Shown here one piece after another: positions 6,424-12,721 of a stretch of 17,995 nucleotides of DNA. The DNA is from Spirochaetia bacterium (GTDB lineage: Bacteria; Spirochaetota; Spirochaetia; Treponematales; Rectinemataceae), in NCBI GenBank assembly GCA_021286925.1, contig JAJTBL010000007.1, positions 1 through 17,995 on the forward strand, written 5' to 3'. Made by a program: the position numbers and the translations under genes. The number at the start of each line of letters is the position of its first letter. The stretch's first letter is position 1. Below the pieces are notes generated by a model. It was not told the origin of the DNA. It saw only the letters and a program-made list of their open reading frames with translations, and did not search any database.

Positions 6424-7749
6424 TTAAATCCTATCCAGACATACTACACCATGAGAGCGAATCTGCAAGGGGAAAACCTGCGCCTCTCCGAAAACTTTTT
6501 TCATATAATCGATATATTCGGCTATCCGTCTCGAAGGCAGATAAACCTGTATTGTTCCGGCAAACCCCCCGCCATGGACACGGCAGGCTCCCTCTCTGCC
6601 GAGGAATTTTTCGGTCAGCGCGAGGGCAACGGCGATATTCTGATCCCGCACCGCTCCCGCCGGTACAATGTTCTGCAAAAGCCGCCATGACGAAAGGCCT
6701 GATTCTCTGACCATCTCGAAATATGCAGAAAGATCGCCGCGCTCCAGCGCCTCTTTCATGCCTGCCGCTCTCTGTGTCTCGGCCGCAAAGTGCAAAGCCC
6801 GCAAAAATGCCCGGTCTCCCATTTTCTTTCGAATTTCGGGCGCCTGTGCAAGAATATCCTGTTCCAGCACTTCGTTCAGCGTCTGCTTTCCAAAAAAGTT
6901 TGCGACGCCTTTCATCTCGGCGGGAATGCCGGCGTATTCATCGGTCAGATCCGCATGGCTGCTTCCTGAGTTTACGACAACCAGCTCATACCCATGCGCT
7001 GAAAAATCGAAGGCAAGCTGTTCTATGCTCGGTGCGGCTGGCTGGGCAAAATCGATGGCGCAGATATTCCCAAGGGCGCAGGCAATCTGGTCCATCAAGC
7101 CGCAAGGCTTGCCGAAATATTCGTTTTCAGCAAACTGTCCCCCGATGGCCAGCTCGGTCGGACTTGCTGCAAGACCATTGACCGCCGCGATTATGCTGCC
7201 GATGAGCACTTCGAAAGCGGCTGAGCTGGAGAGCCCGGATCCGGGCAGAACCGTCGAGTCCAGGCAGGCACTGAAGCCTCTGAGCTTGGCTCCGCCAGCT
7301 TTTTTCGAGAGAAAGGCCGCCAATCCGCGGGTGAGTGCGGCAGAGCTTCCTTTTTCATTCTCGTGCATGGAAATATCGGCAAGATCGACAGAAAAGGCTT
7401 TATATCCTTCGGACCAGATGTTCACCAGCGAATCCTGCCGGGGAAGCACTGCGGCGATCGTGTCGAGGTTGATCGAACCAGCCAGGACTCTGCCGTGGTT
7501 ATGGTCGGTGTGGTTTCCCCCCAGTTCGGTCCGTCCCGGGCAGGAGAACCAGATGACAGCATCATGCTGCGGACCATTCGAATATGAATCGTGGTGAGTC
7601 CATGTTCTTAGCCTGTCCGCGAGCTTGCGGTATCGCAGTGATTCGGCGGGGTATTCCGCTTCGGAATACAGATCCTTGAGCGAGTGCAGAATCGGCACTG
7701 CCGAAGGTATCATTGACCGATCCATGTTGGGTGTTGAATTTGTCTTCAT
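6424..7749 (-). CDS. Galactokinase-family GHMP sugar kinase (GGNHTDH variant)
   Basis: A GHMP kinase that phosphorylates galactose, or a close relative, at C1 with ATP, feeding the Leloir pathway. From the chosen start (441 residues): GRTELGGNHTDHNHG (72-86) is the galactokinase signature, LPGSGLSSSAA (168-178) the ATP-binding GHMP loop, GKPCGLMDQ carries the catalytic Asp220, and GGGFAGT near residue 400 is the third GHMP motif. Two points stand out. The normal Glu of GEHTDY, which contacts the sugar in characterised galactokinases, is Asn. The start is also unclear: ATGs at 7749, 7725 and 7713 all lack a Shine-Dalgarno, and the frame stays open to 8046 through the divergent gene. Homology to the family begins near SLKDLY, which every candidate includes. 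It is coupled to the downstream transporter. I leave the symbol blank because specificity may be shifted. Confidence 0.85.
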   Translation of the reverse strand: MKTNSTPNMDRSMIPSAVPILHSLKDLYSEAEYPAESLRYRKLADRLRTWTHHDSYSNGPQHDAVIWFSCPGRTELGGNHTDHNHGRVLAGSINLDTIAAVLPRQDSLVNIWSEGYKAFSVDLADISMHENEKGSSAALTRGLAAFLSKKAGGAKLRGFSACLDSTVLPGSGLSSSAAFEVLIGSIIAAVNGLAASPTELAIGGQFAENEYFGKPCGLMDQIACALGNICAIDFAQPAAPSIEQLAFDFSAHGYELVVVNSGSSHADLTDEYAGIPAEMKGVANFFGKQTLNEVLEQDILAQAPEIRKKMGDRAFLRALHFAAETQRAAGMKEALERGDLSAYFEMVRESGLSSWRLLQNIVPAGAVRDQNIAVALALTEKFLGREGACRVHGGGFAGTIQVYLPSRRIAEYIDYMKKVFGEAQVFPLQIRSHGVVCLDRI

Positions 7750-7810
7750 GATGGCAGACAGTATGCCGTTCAACTGGCTTTTTGTATAGGATGCGAGTAT
7801 ATTTTGAAGC

Positions 7811-8581
7811 ATGAAAGAGCAAAGTGCCAAAAAAAAGAAATTTCGCCCAGGGCGGCGTCCGGGACGGATCGCTGCCGTCGCCGCAGTTCTTGTTTTGCTG
7901 TTTGTTGTTGGATCAGGCTTTCTAGCCGGGCTTCCGGATTTATCAGATCCCCAGCTCAGGGTCTCTGCAGACAGTGTTTCAGTCGAAAAAATCGGCAATG
8001 ACCTGTATTTTCTTCCAAAAGCTGACAAAAAGCCGCTCGGATTCATTTTTTATCCCGGTGCCAAGGTCCCTGAAGGCGCTTATTCATATCTTGCCCGGGC
8101 GCTTGCCGAAAAAGGTTATCCCGCGGTGCTTCTCAAAATGCCTCTGGGCTTTGCGATATTCGACACGAAAGCAGCTGCGCGCGCCCTGCGGCAGCTGCCG
8201 GAAACAAAAGCATGGGTTGTATCGGGTCATTCGCTTGGCGGAGTCGCCGCGGCCATGTTTGCCCGCGACAATCCCGGAATCGTCAAGGGTATTGTGTTCC
8301 TCGCCTCATATCCTGCAGGCGGAAGCTCGCTGGCACAGATGGATTTGCGGGCTCTCAGCATTTCTGCAAGCAACGATATGCTTGCGACAGCCGAAAAAAT
8401 CGAGAAGGCCAAACCGCTCATGCCGCCGCAGACCGAGTATCAGGTTATTCAGGGCGGCAATCATGCCCAGTTCGGTACCTACGGTGTCCAGAAAGGCGAC
8501 GGGGTTGCCGAAATTCCCGCAAGCCTTCAGCTTTCGGCTGTCATAGAGTCAGTCCTCGCTTTTCTCGCCAAGGTAATGTAA
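7811..8581 (+). CDS. Membrane-anchored alpha/beta hydrolase (Abhydrolase_5-like)
   Basis: A 256-residue protein with a very basic N-terminus (KKKKFRPGRRPGR) and one hydrophobic segment (about 20-40), a signal anchor placing the catalytic domain outside the cytoplasmic membrane. The hydrolase fold is clear: FIFYPGAKVP (oxyanion strand), nucleophile elbow GHSLGG with Ser141, acid Asp189 in SISASNDML, and His218 in GGNHAQFG. The YPGAKV...Y...LA...G and NHAQFGxYGxQxGDG blocks match the Abhydrolase_5 group of uncharacterised hydrolases, so the triad looks complete; the substrate is unknown. No Shine-Dalgarno is present; TATATT (7798-7803) ends 7 nt before the ATG, which would suit a leaderless transcript although no good -35 is visible. 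Its 3' end overlaps the convergent gene by 55 nt. Confidence 0.82.
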   Translation: MKEQSAKKKKFRPGRRPGRIAAVAAVLVLLFVVGSGFLAGLPDLSDPQLRVSADSVSVEKIGNDLYFLPKADKKPLGFIFYPGAKVPEGAYSYLARALAEKGYPAVLLKMPLGFAIFDTKAAARALRQLPETKAWVVSGHSLGGVAAAMFARDNPGIVKGIVFLASYPAGGSSLAQMDLRALSISASNDMLATAEKIEKAKPLMPPQTEYQVIQGGNHAQFGTYGVQKGDGVAEIPASLQLSAVIESVLAFLAKVM

Positions 8582-9045
8582 TGCTCGGCTGACTCCCGTA
8601 TTTTTCTCGCTTCCTCATCGGTAACTTGTCTGACAATTTTTGCCGGATTGCCGAGAATCATACTGCGGGGCGGGAAGTGTTTGTTCCCTGTCACCAGCGC
8701 TCCTGCACCAACGATGCTTTCCGTGCCAATTTCAGCGCCGTCGAGGATGATGGCACCCATGCCGATGAGACAGCAGTCATGCACGGTGCACGCATGGACA
8801 ATAGCGCCATGTCCGACCGTTACGTCGTCGCCGATGATGCATGGGTGATTGTGAGCAACGTGGAGGACGGCTCCATCCTGGATGTTGGACCGTTTCCCAA
8901 TCTCGATCGGCGCAATATCGCCCCGGGCTGTGGCGTTGTGCCAGATTGATGCGTCCTCTTTCAAAAGCACATCACCGGTTACCGATGCCGAAGGCGCAAT
9001 GAAGGCAGGGTTCTGAAAGCGGGGATTTGAAGTGTTTTCCTGCAT
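8527..9045 (-). CDS. Gamma-carbonic-anhydrase-like left-handed beta-helix protein (YrdA/CamH type)
   Basis: A 172-residue hexapeptide-repeat protein forming a trimeric left-handed beta-helix. The three metal-ligand histidines of gamma carbonic anhydrases are present in their usual frames: His62 (VLHV), His79 (VTVGH) and His84 (AIVHAC). Hexapeptide turns such as IGDDVTVG, CLIGMGAIILDG and IVGAGALVTG follow, then the GNPAK motif and a C-terminal helix. It lacks the acidic loop and proton-shuttle Glu of archaeal Cam, placing it with the CamH/YrdA/PaaY group, whose members may hydrate CO2 or act as thioesterases. ATG 9045 is chosen because AAGGAG (9059-9054) lies 8 nt upstream; an ATG at 9075 has no such site. 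Its 3' end runs 55 nt into the hydrolase gene on the other strand, and no hairpin terminator separates them. Confidence 0.9.
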   Translation of the reverse strand: MQENTSNPRFQNPAFIAPSASVTGDVLLKEDASIWHNATARGDIAPIEIGKRSNIQDGAVLHVAHNHPCIIGDDVTVGHGAIVHACTVHDCCLIGMGAIILDGAEIGTESIVGAGALVTGNKHFPPRSMILGNPAKIVRQVTDEEARKIRESAEHYITLARKARTDSMTAES

Positions 9046-9110
9046 GCCAGTCACTCCTTGTGTTTTCAAAATCATGACACAATCGAGTCAAATACAAAAG
9101 CCTCAGCAAT

Positions 9111-9137
9111 AAAAAAAGGCGGCACAAAGGCCGCCTT
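9111..9137 (-). terminator. Intrinsic terminator of the FMN-binding protein gene
   Basis: On the minus strand an 8-bp GC-rich stem (AAGGCGGC, 9137-9130 with 9123-9116), a 6-nt loop and a run of seven U (9117-9111), starting 27 nt after the stop codon. It separates this gene from the carbonic-anhydrase-like gene downstream. Confidence 0.92.
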
Positions 9138-9163
9138 GCAATCTGCTCGGTAAGGAAAAAGTC

Positions 9164-9979
9164 TTATTTTGCAGCCTTCAGAGCTTCAATAGTAAGGGCA
9201 ACCGCGTTGGCGGTGATGCTGACGCCGGAAACAGCGTCGGTTTTTCCATCAGCTTTCAGGACAATCTTTGCAGGGTCGCCAGCTTTGACAATAGCCTGGC
9301 AGAGGCGCTCGGACTGGACATACCATTCACCTTGTTTGGCGTTCATTTTATAGGTGCCCAGCTGAGATTCAACCAGCTTCGACTTTTTGGCGGGGTCCTT
9401 GGGGATGCCGCTCCAGACCACATCGACGATGCTTCCATTCACGACCGTTACGACGACATAATCCTTCCAGCCGGACTTGTCGAAATTAGGCTGCTCAGCG
9501 TAGTACCAGCCGTCCTTGTAAGCGCCCTTTGCCACTGGTGCCCCTGCGAGCGCTTTCTTGGCAAGGGTGAAGAATTCAGAAACGGTGAAAGTAGCGCCGG
9601 TGATGGCATCGGTCTTTCCGTCAGCCTTGATCTTGGAAAAATTGATATCCTGTGTCTTCACCAGGTACTCTTCAACGGCCTTAGCCTGAGCATCCCACTC
9701 AGCCTTGATTGAAGAGGCTTTGACCATTCCATACTTGCCTGCTGCGGCATAGGATTTCTTGTCGACTGCGCCGGCAATGTTGGATACGCCGTTCCAGACA
9801 GCCCTGACGATCTTGCCGTTGTTGACTTCGATAATTACCTGCTCTTTCCAGCCAGTCTTGCTGAACGCTTCATCCTCGGCGAAATAGACACCATTCTTGA
9901 CTTTGGAAAGATCAACCTGAGCAAAAGCCACACCTGTGATGGCCGCGAGAATTAAAAGGACAGAAAAAAATCTTTTCAT
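9164..9979 (-). CDS. Secreted tandem FMN-binding-domain protein
   Basis: A 271-residue exported protein. A signal peptide (MKRFF then a hydrophobic core) has a type I cleavage site AFA-Q at 20/21, with no lipobox. Two related FMN_bind units follow. Unit 1 (about 28-145) runs from NGVYFAEDEAF...GWKEQVIIEV to DGKTDAITGAT. Unit 2 (about 153-268) runs from DGWYYAEQPNF...GWKDYVVVTV to DGKTDAVSGVS. Thr130 in DAITGAT fits the ApbE flavin-transferase motif for phosphoester-linked FMN, as in NqrC/RnfG and the electron-transfer lipoprotein PplA. Unit 2 reads DAVSGVS, where the conserved Ala is Val and the acceptor is Ser. The likely role is extracytoplasmic electron transfer. GGGAGGAAG just before the ATG, a TTGACA promoter and a strong terminator suggest high expression as a single gene. 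Confidence 0.88.
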   Translation of the reverse strand: MKRFFSVLLILAAITGVAFAQVDLSKVKNGVYFAEDEAFSKTGWKEQVIIEVNNGKIVRAVWNGVSNIAGAVDKKSYAAAGKYGMVKASSIKAEWDAQAKAVEEYLVKTQDINFSKIKADGKTDAITGATFTVSEFFTLAKKALAGAPVAKGAYKDGWYYAEQPNFDKSGWKDYVVVTVVNGSIVDVVWSGIPKDPAKKSKLVESQLGTYKMNAKQGEWYVQSERLCQAIVKAGDPAKIVLKADGKTDAVSGVSITANAVALTIEALKAAK

Positions 9980-10012
9980 ACTTCCTCCCTGTACGGTGAT
10001 ACTTGGTGATTA

Positions 10013-10037
10013 TACAATATATGATTAGTATATTGTA
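10013..10037. repeat. 9-bp inverted repeat in the FMN gene leader, candidate operator
   Basis: TACAATATA (10013-10021), a 7-bp spacer, TATATTGTA (10029-10037): perfect arms, extended by three more pairs after two mismatches (10008-10010 with 10040-10042). It sits just downstream of the TTGACA promoter and overlaps an alternative TATAAT, a typical place for a repressor site. No known box is matched with confidence. Confidence 0.55.
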
Positions 10038-10048
10038 ATATCTATATA

Positions 10049-10074
10049 AAACCATCGAAATCTAAAAATGTCAA
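10049..10074 (-). promoter_or_regulatory. Promoter of the FMN-binding protein gene
   Basis: A perfect TTGACA -35 lies on the minus strand (10074-10069), with AT-rich -10 candidates after an 18-19 bp spacer (TTTATA/TTATAT, about 10050-10044). A second, perfect TATAAT hexamer at 10014-10009 has no good -35. The exact -10 is therefore uncertain, but promoter activity in this stretch is likely. Confidence 0.6.
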
Positions 10075-10105
10075 TGACGTTGGGAGCTTTTTCCCGCATT
10101 GAAGC

Positions 10106-10133
10106 TTGACAGAACAGAAAAAAACTCTTTAGT
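10106..10133 (+). promoter_or_regulatory. Promoter of the aminotransferase gene
   Basis: A perfect TTGACA (10106-10111), a 16-bp spacer and TTTAGT (10128-10133, 4/6). The start is expected near 10140 and the Shine-Dalgarno GGAG is at 10144-10147. It is back to back with the FMN gene promoter, the two -35 elements being 31 bp apart. Confidence 0.55.
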
Positions 10134-10153
10134 CTTGGATTCTGGAGAAAATC

Positions 10154-11455
10154 ATGAACCAATTGGCAGAAGAATTAAATTCTATTCTCGCAAATACTGC
10201 GGCCGGGCGGCTTTTATCGGAAATGGGCAGAAGGATGTATTTCCCGAAAGGTATTCTGACCCAGAGTGCCGAAGCTACAGAAAAAGCCTACAAATATAAT
10301 GCAACGGTAGGAATGGCGTATGAGCACGGCGAACCCATGATGCTTGACGCGCTTAAAGAAGCCCTCCCCGGACTTACCCCGAAAGAAGCGGTTGCCTATG
10401 CGCCAACCGGCGGTATTATGCCGCTCAGACTGCGATGGAAGGAGTCGCTGTACCGGAAAAACCCTTCACTTTTAGGCAAAGACTTTTCCATGCCGGTTGT
10501 TGTGCCGGGGCTCACCGCAGCTGTTTCCTATCTGACAGATCTCTTTGTCGAACCAGGGGATACGGTCGTCGTTCCCGATCTCCACTGGCCTAATTACCGC
10601 CTTATTATCGAGGAACGCAAGACCGCCGCAGGTCTCACTTTTCCCATCTTTGCAAACGGCGGCTACAATCTCGAAGGGCTTTCAGCACGGCTGCGCGAAG
10701 CTGGTTCACGCCGCGGAAAAGCCATCTGCATCTTGAATTTTCCGAACAACCCGACCGGCTATTCCTTGACATCCCAGGAAGCCGACAAGCTTGTTGCGAC
10801 ACTCGTGGCTATCGCGAACGAAGGAACAGACCTGCTTGTCATCGCGGATGATGCGTATTTCGGCCTGCAGTATGAAAAAAACCTGCTTGAGGAATCAATT
10901 TTCGCGCGGCTTGTGGATGCTCATCAGAACATACTGGCGGTAAAGGCGGACGGTCCGACCAAAGAAGACTATGTCTGGGGTTTCAGGGTCGGCTTCGTTA
11001 CCTTTGGCGGCAAGGGGCTCACGGAGGTTCAGCAGGACGCGTTGGTTAAAAAGCTGCTCGGAATAACCCGCTCCGCGGTTTCCAGCTCGAGCGGGCTGGC
11101 CCAGCATCTTTTGCTGAAAGCGCTCGAATACGAAGGCTATGAAGAGCAGAAGGCCCGGTACCGGGCGATTCTGGAGGGCAGATACCGGGCGTTGAAATCA
11201 GCGATCAGCCAGGCGAAGCTTCCAGACAGCTTTATCCCTCTGCCTTTCAATTCAGGCTACTTCATGAGCTTCGAATGCAGGGGATTTTCCGCGGAACAGC
11301 TTCGGATCCGGTTGCGGAATAATCATGGAAGTGGAACCATTTCAATGCAGGACAAGTATTTGCGTGTTGCTTTCTCGAGCGTGGAAGAAGAGGATATCCC
11401 CGATCTTCTCGACAAGATTCTGCTTGTTGTCAGAGAAATCGAGCCAAATTCATAA
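10154..11455 (+). CDS. Class I/II PLP-dependent aminotransferase
   Basis: A 433-residue fold-type-I pyridoxal-phosphate enzyme. Landmarks are YAPTGGIMPLR (82-92, phosphate-binding Gly region), HWPNYR (144-149, ring-stacking aromatic), NFPNNPTGY (195-203), DDAY (232-235, Asp that pairs with the pyridine nitrogen), and Lys270 in GPTKEDYVWGFRVG. There the Lys-x5-Gly-x-Arg spacing matches the Schiff-base lysine of class I enzymes, although the usual SxSK is replaced by GPTK. YLRVAFSS near the C-terminus supplies the carboxylate-binding Arg. It belongs to a group of unassigned class I/II aminotransferases; an aromatic or broad amino-acid substrate is possible but not shown. GGAG (10144-10147) lies 6 nt before the ATG. 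It is monocistronic and divergent from the FMN-binding gene. Confidence 0.88.
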   Translation: MNQLAEELNSILANTAAGRLLSEMGRRMYFPKGILTQSAEATEKAYKYNATVGMAYEHGEPMMLDALKEALPGLTPKEAVAYAPTGGIMPLRLRWKESLYRKNPSLLGKDFSMPVVVPGLTAAVSYLTDLFVEPGDTVVVPDLHWPNYRLIIEERKTAAGLTFPIFANGGYNLEGLSARLREAGSRRGKAICILNFPNNPTGYSLTSQEADKLVATLVAIANEGTDLLVIADDAYFGLQYEKNLLEESIFARLVDAHQNILAVKADGPTKEDYVWGFRVGFVTFGGKGLTEVQQDALVKKLLGITRSAVSSSSGLAQHLLLKALEYEGYEEQKARYRAILEGRYRALKSAISQAKLPDSFIPLPFNSGYFMSFECRGFSAEQLRIRLRNNHGSGTISMQDKYLRVAFSSVEEEDIPDLLDKILLVVREIEPNS

Positions 11456-11488
11456 CTCGCCTTGTTTTTGAAATTGACTGTGCAGTTT

Positions 11489-11512
11489 TGCGCGGTTCTT
11501 TTGAGCCGCGCA
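11489..11512 (+). terminator. Hairpin after the aminotransferase gene, no U-tract
   Basis: TGCGCGGTTC (11489-11498) and GAGCCGCGCA (11503-11512) form a 10-bp stem with one G-U pair and a TTTT loop, 33 nt after the stop codon. No T-run follows (CTGTAAAA), so it may be a weak terminator or a 3'-end stabiliser rather than a classic intrinsic terminator. Confidence 0.4.
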
Positions 11513-11584
11513 CTGTAAAACACATGCAGTGGAAAGTGGATCTTTTAACTTTTTAAGCCGGGCTTTTCAAGCTTGCTGTTCGCT

Positions 11585-12649
11585 TCAGTGCTGAATCGGT
11601 ATCATGATATCGGCGATGATCATCCGATGGTCAGACACCGGGATGCCGGTTTCAGTGCTGGGCGGCAGGACGATGGATGCCTTTTTTTCTGAAAAGCCTT
11701 GCGCCAGGCTTGCTGAAATGAGCAGATGATCCAAGAGGCTTTGGTAGTTCCGGTCGACAAAGGTCGGCTCGGCCGGGAAAAACCGGTAGTTGACGGGCAG
11801 AAAATCGTTAGCGCTGTCCGAATCTTCTTTCAGACAAAGAAAGCTTAAGACTGAATTTTTCTCAGCAAAATCAGCGGGGCTGACTGTATTGAAATCTCCG
11901 GCCAGAATGATCGGTTTTTTCTCGAGCTCCGTGCCGTACCGTGATAGCAGAAGGTTGGCCAGGGCTTTTGCCTGCGCAAGCCTTGCTCCGTATGATTTCG
12001 CGTCATCCATCGCCTTGAAATGAAAGCCATAGACATCGAGGTCCTGCGAGCCTGGAGAGCCTGCGGAAACCCGAGCGTAAATGCCGGGGCGCGGCCATGG
12101 GTCAGCCGTTTCCGGCACCAGGACTTGCGCTGATTCCAGTATTTTATAGCGGGAAAACACGGCGATATCATCTTCCGATTTTGAGGATGAAAGCGCAACA
12201 TAGGGCATGGCCCAGCCTTCCTTGGCCAGCGCGACGGACAAAAGCGCTATATCGCCGCCCTTTTTGCCATCTCCTTGAATTTCCTCAAACACTGCGATAT
12301 CCACCCTGGAATCGTGGAGCGCTTTTGCCACATAGCGATGGAGCGGCTCGCGTTCCTTTGTTTTGGCGTTATAGAGTGCGCAGTCGCGCAGATTCCAGTT
12401 CGCGATTCTGATAGTGCTGGCTGAAGCTGTGACAGCAGGCGGCTCTGCCGGAGCTACTTTGGGCGGCGAGGGGACTGTTTCCTGAGCGGAAATCCGCAGG
12501 CTTCCGCCTTTCTGGCCAATTGCAATGAGTAAAAGCCCCAGCACAGCGCTGCTTCTGGGCTGAGATTTCTTTCTGGTTTTCTGCTCCTCAGCTTTCATTC
12601 GGACATTTCTCAATTTTGCCTGCCCCGATGCGGAGCAGGCTTTCGGCAT
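11585..12649 (-). CDS. Endonuclease/exonuclease/phosphatase-family protein, membrane-anchored or secreted
   Basis: A 354-residue protein with a basic N-terminus, a hydrophobic segment (about 35-46) and a Pro/Ala-rich linker (59-76), then an EEP (DNase I-like) domain with its full set of catalytic motifs: IANWNLR with Asn86, AVFEEIQG with metal ligand Glu122, YGFHFKA with His210, LAGDFNT with Asp252 and Asn254, SLLDHLLIS with Asp307 and SDHRMI with Asp340-His341. It should hydrolyse a phosphodiester outside the cytoplasm: extracellular DNA, or a lipid or sugar phosphate. The start is uncertain. ATG 12649 has a -10-like CATAAA ending 7-8 nt upstream; ATG 12598 would remove 17 residues together with a hairpin at 12618-12640. 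Neither has a Shine-Dalgarno. It lies 72 nt downstream of the decarboxylase on the same strand, and no U-tract terminator follows. Confidence 0.83.
   Translation of the reverse strand: MPKACSASGQAKLRNVRMKAEEQKTRKKSQPRSSAVLGLLLIAIGQKGGSLRISAQETVPSPPKVAPAEPPAVTASASTIRIANWNLRDCALYNAKTKEREPLHRYVAKALHDSRVDIAVFEEIQGDGKKGGDIALLSVALAKEGWAMPYVALSSSKSEDDIAVFSRYKILESAQVLVPETADPWPRPGIYARVSAGSPGSQDLDVYGFHFKAMDDAKSYGARLAQAKALANLLLSRYGTELEKKPIILAGDFNTVSPADFAEKNSVLSFLCLKEDSDSANDFLPVNYRFFPAEPTFVDRNYQSLLDHLLISASLAQGFSEKKASIVLPPSTETGIPVSDHRMIIADIMIPIQH
12618..12640 (-). repeat. Hairpin at the start of the EEP gene
   Basis: GCCTGCCCCG (12618-12627), a 3-nt centre and CGGAGCAGGC (12631-12640). In minus-strand RNA the single mismatch becomes a G-U pair, giving a 10-bp GC-rich stem; in plus-strand RNA it is a C-A mismatch. 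No U-run follows. It lies inside the longest reading of the EEP gene, or in the leader if that gene starts at 12598. Confidence 0.5.
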
Positions 12650-12691
12650 GGCACCAATTTATGATGATTTGAGCCAATCTTAACGTTGGTC

Positions 12692-12717
12692 TTTTAAAAT
12701 GCATCTGCATTTTAAAA
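12692..12717. repeat. 26-bp near-perfect AT-rich palindrome after the decarboxylase gene
   Basis: TTTTAAAATGCA (12692-12703), a 2-bp centre and TGCATTTTAAAA (12706-12717) match over 12 bp each, starting 5 nt after the decarboxylase stop. In RNA it gives a hairpin rich in A-U pairs without a following U-run, so it is an atypical terminator. A protein-binding palindrome is the alternative. Confidence 0.6.
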
Positions 12718-12721
12718 ACCC

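Noticed and set aside
6668..7597. A 309-codon plus-strand frame antisense to the galactokinase
   Set aside because: Shadow of a gene with full GHMP motifs; composition is Ser/Ala/Pro-rich and has no recognisable domain or SD.
7750..8046. Galactokinase extension upstream of 7749
   Set aside because: The frame is open but lies antisense to the hydrolase and shows no GHMP-family sequence; open frames by chance are common at this composition.
11551..11580. AAGCCGGGCTT segment considered as a terminator for the EEP gene
   Set aside because: The near-palindrome leaves no room for a loop and alternative pairing is only 4 bp.
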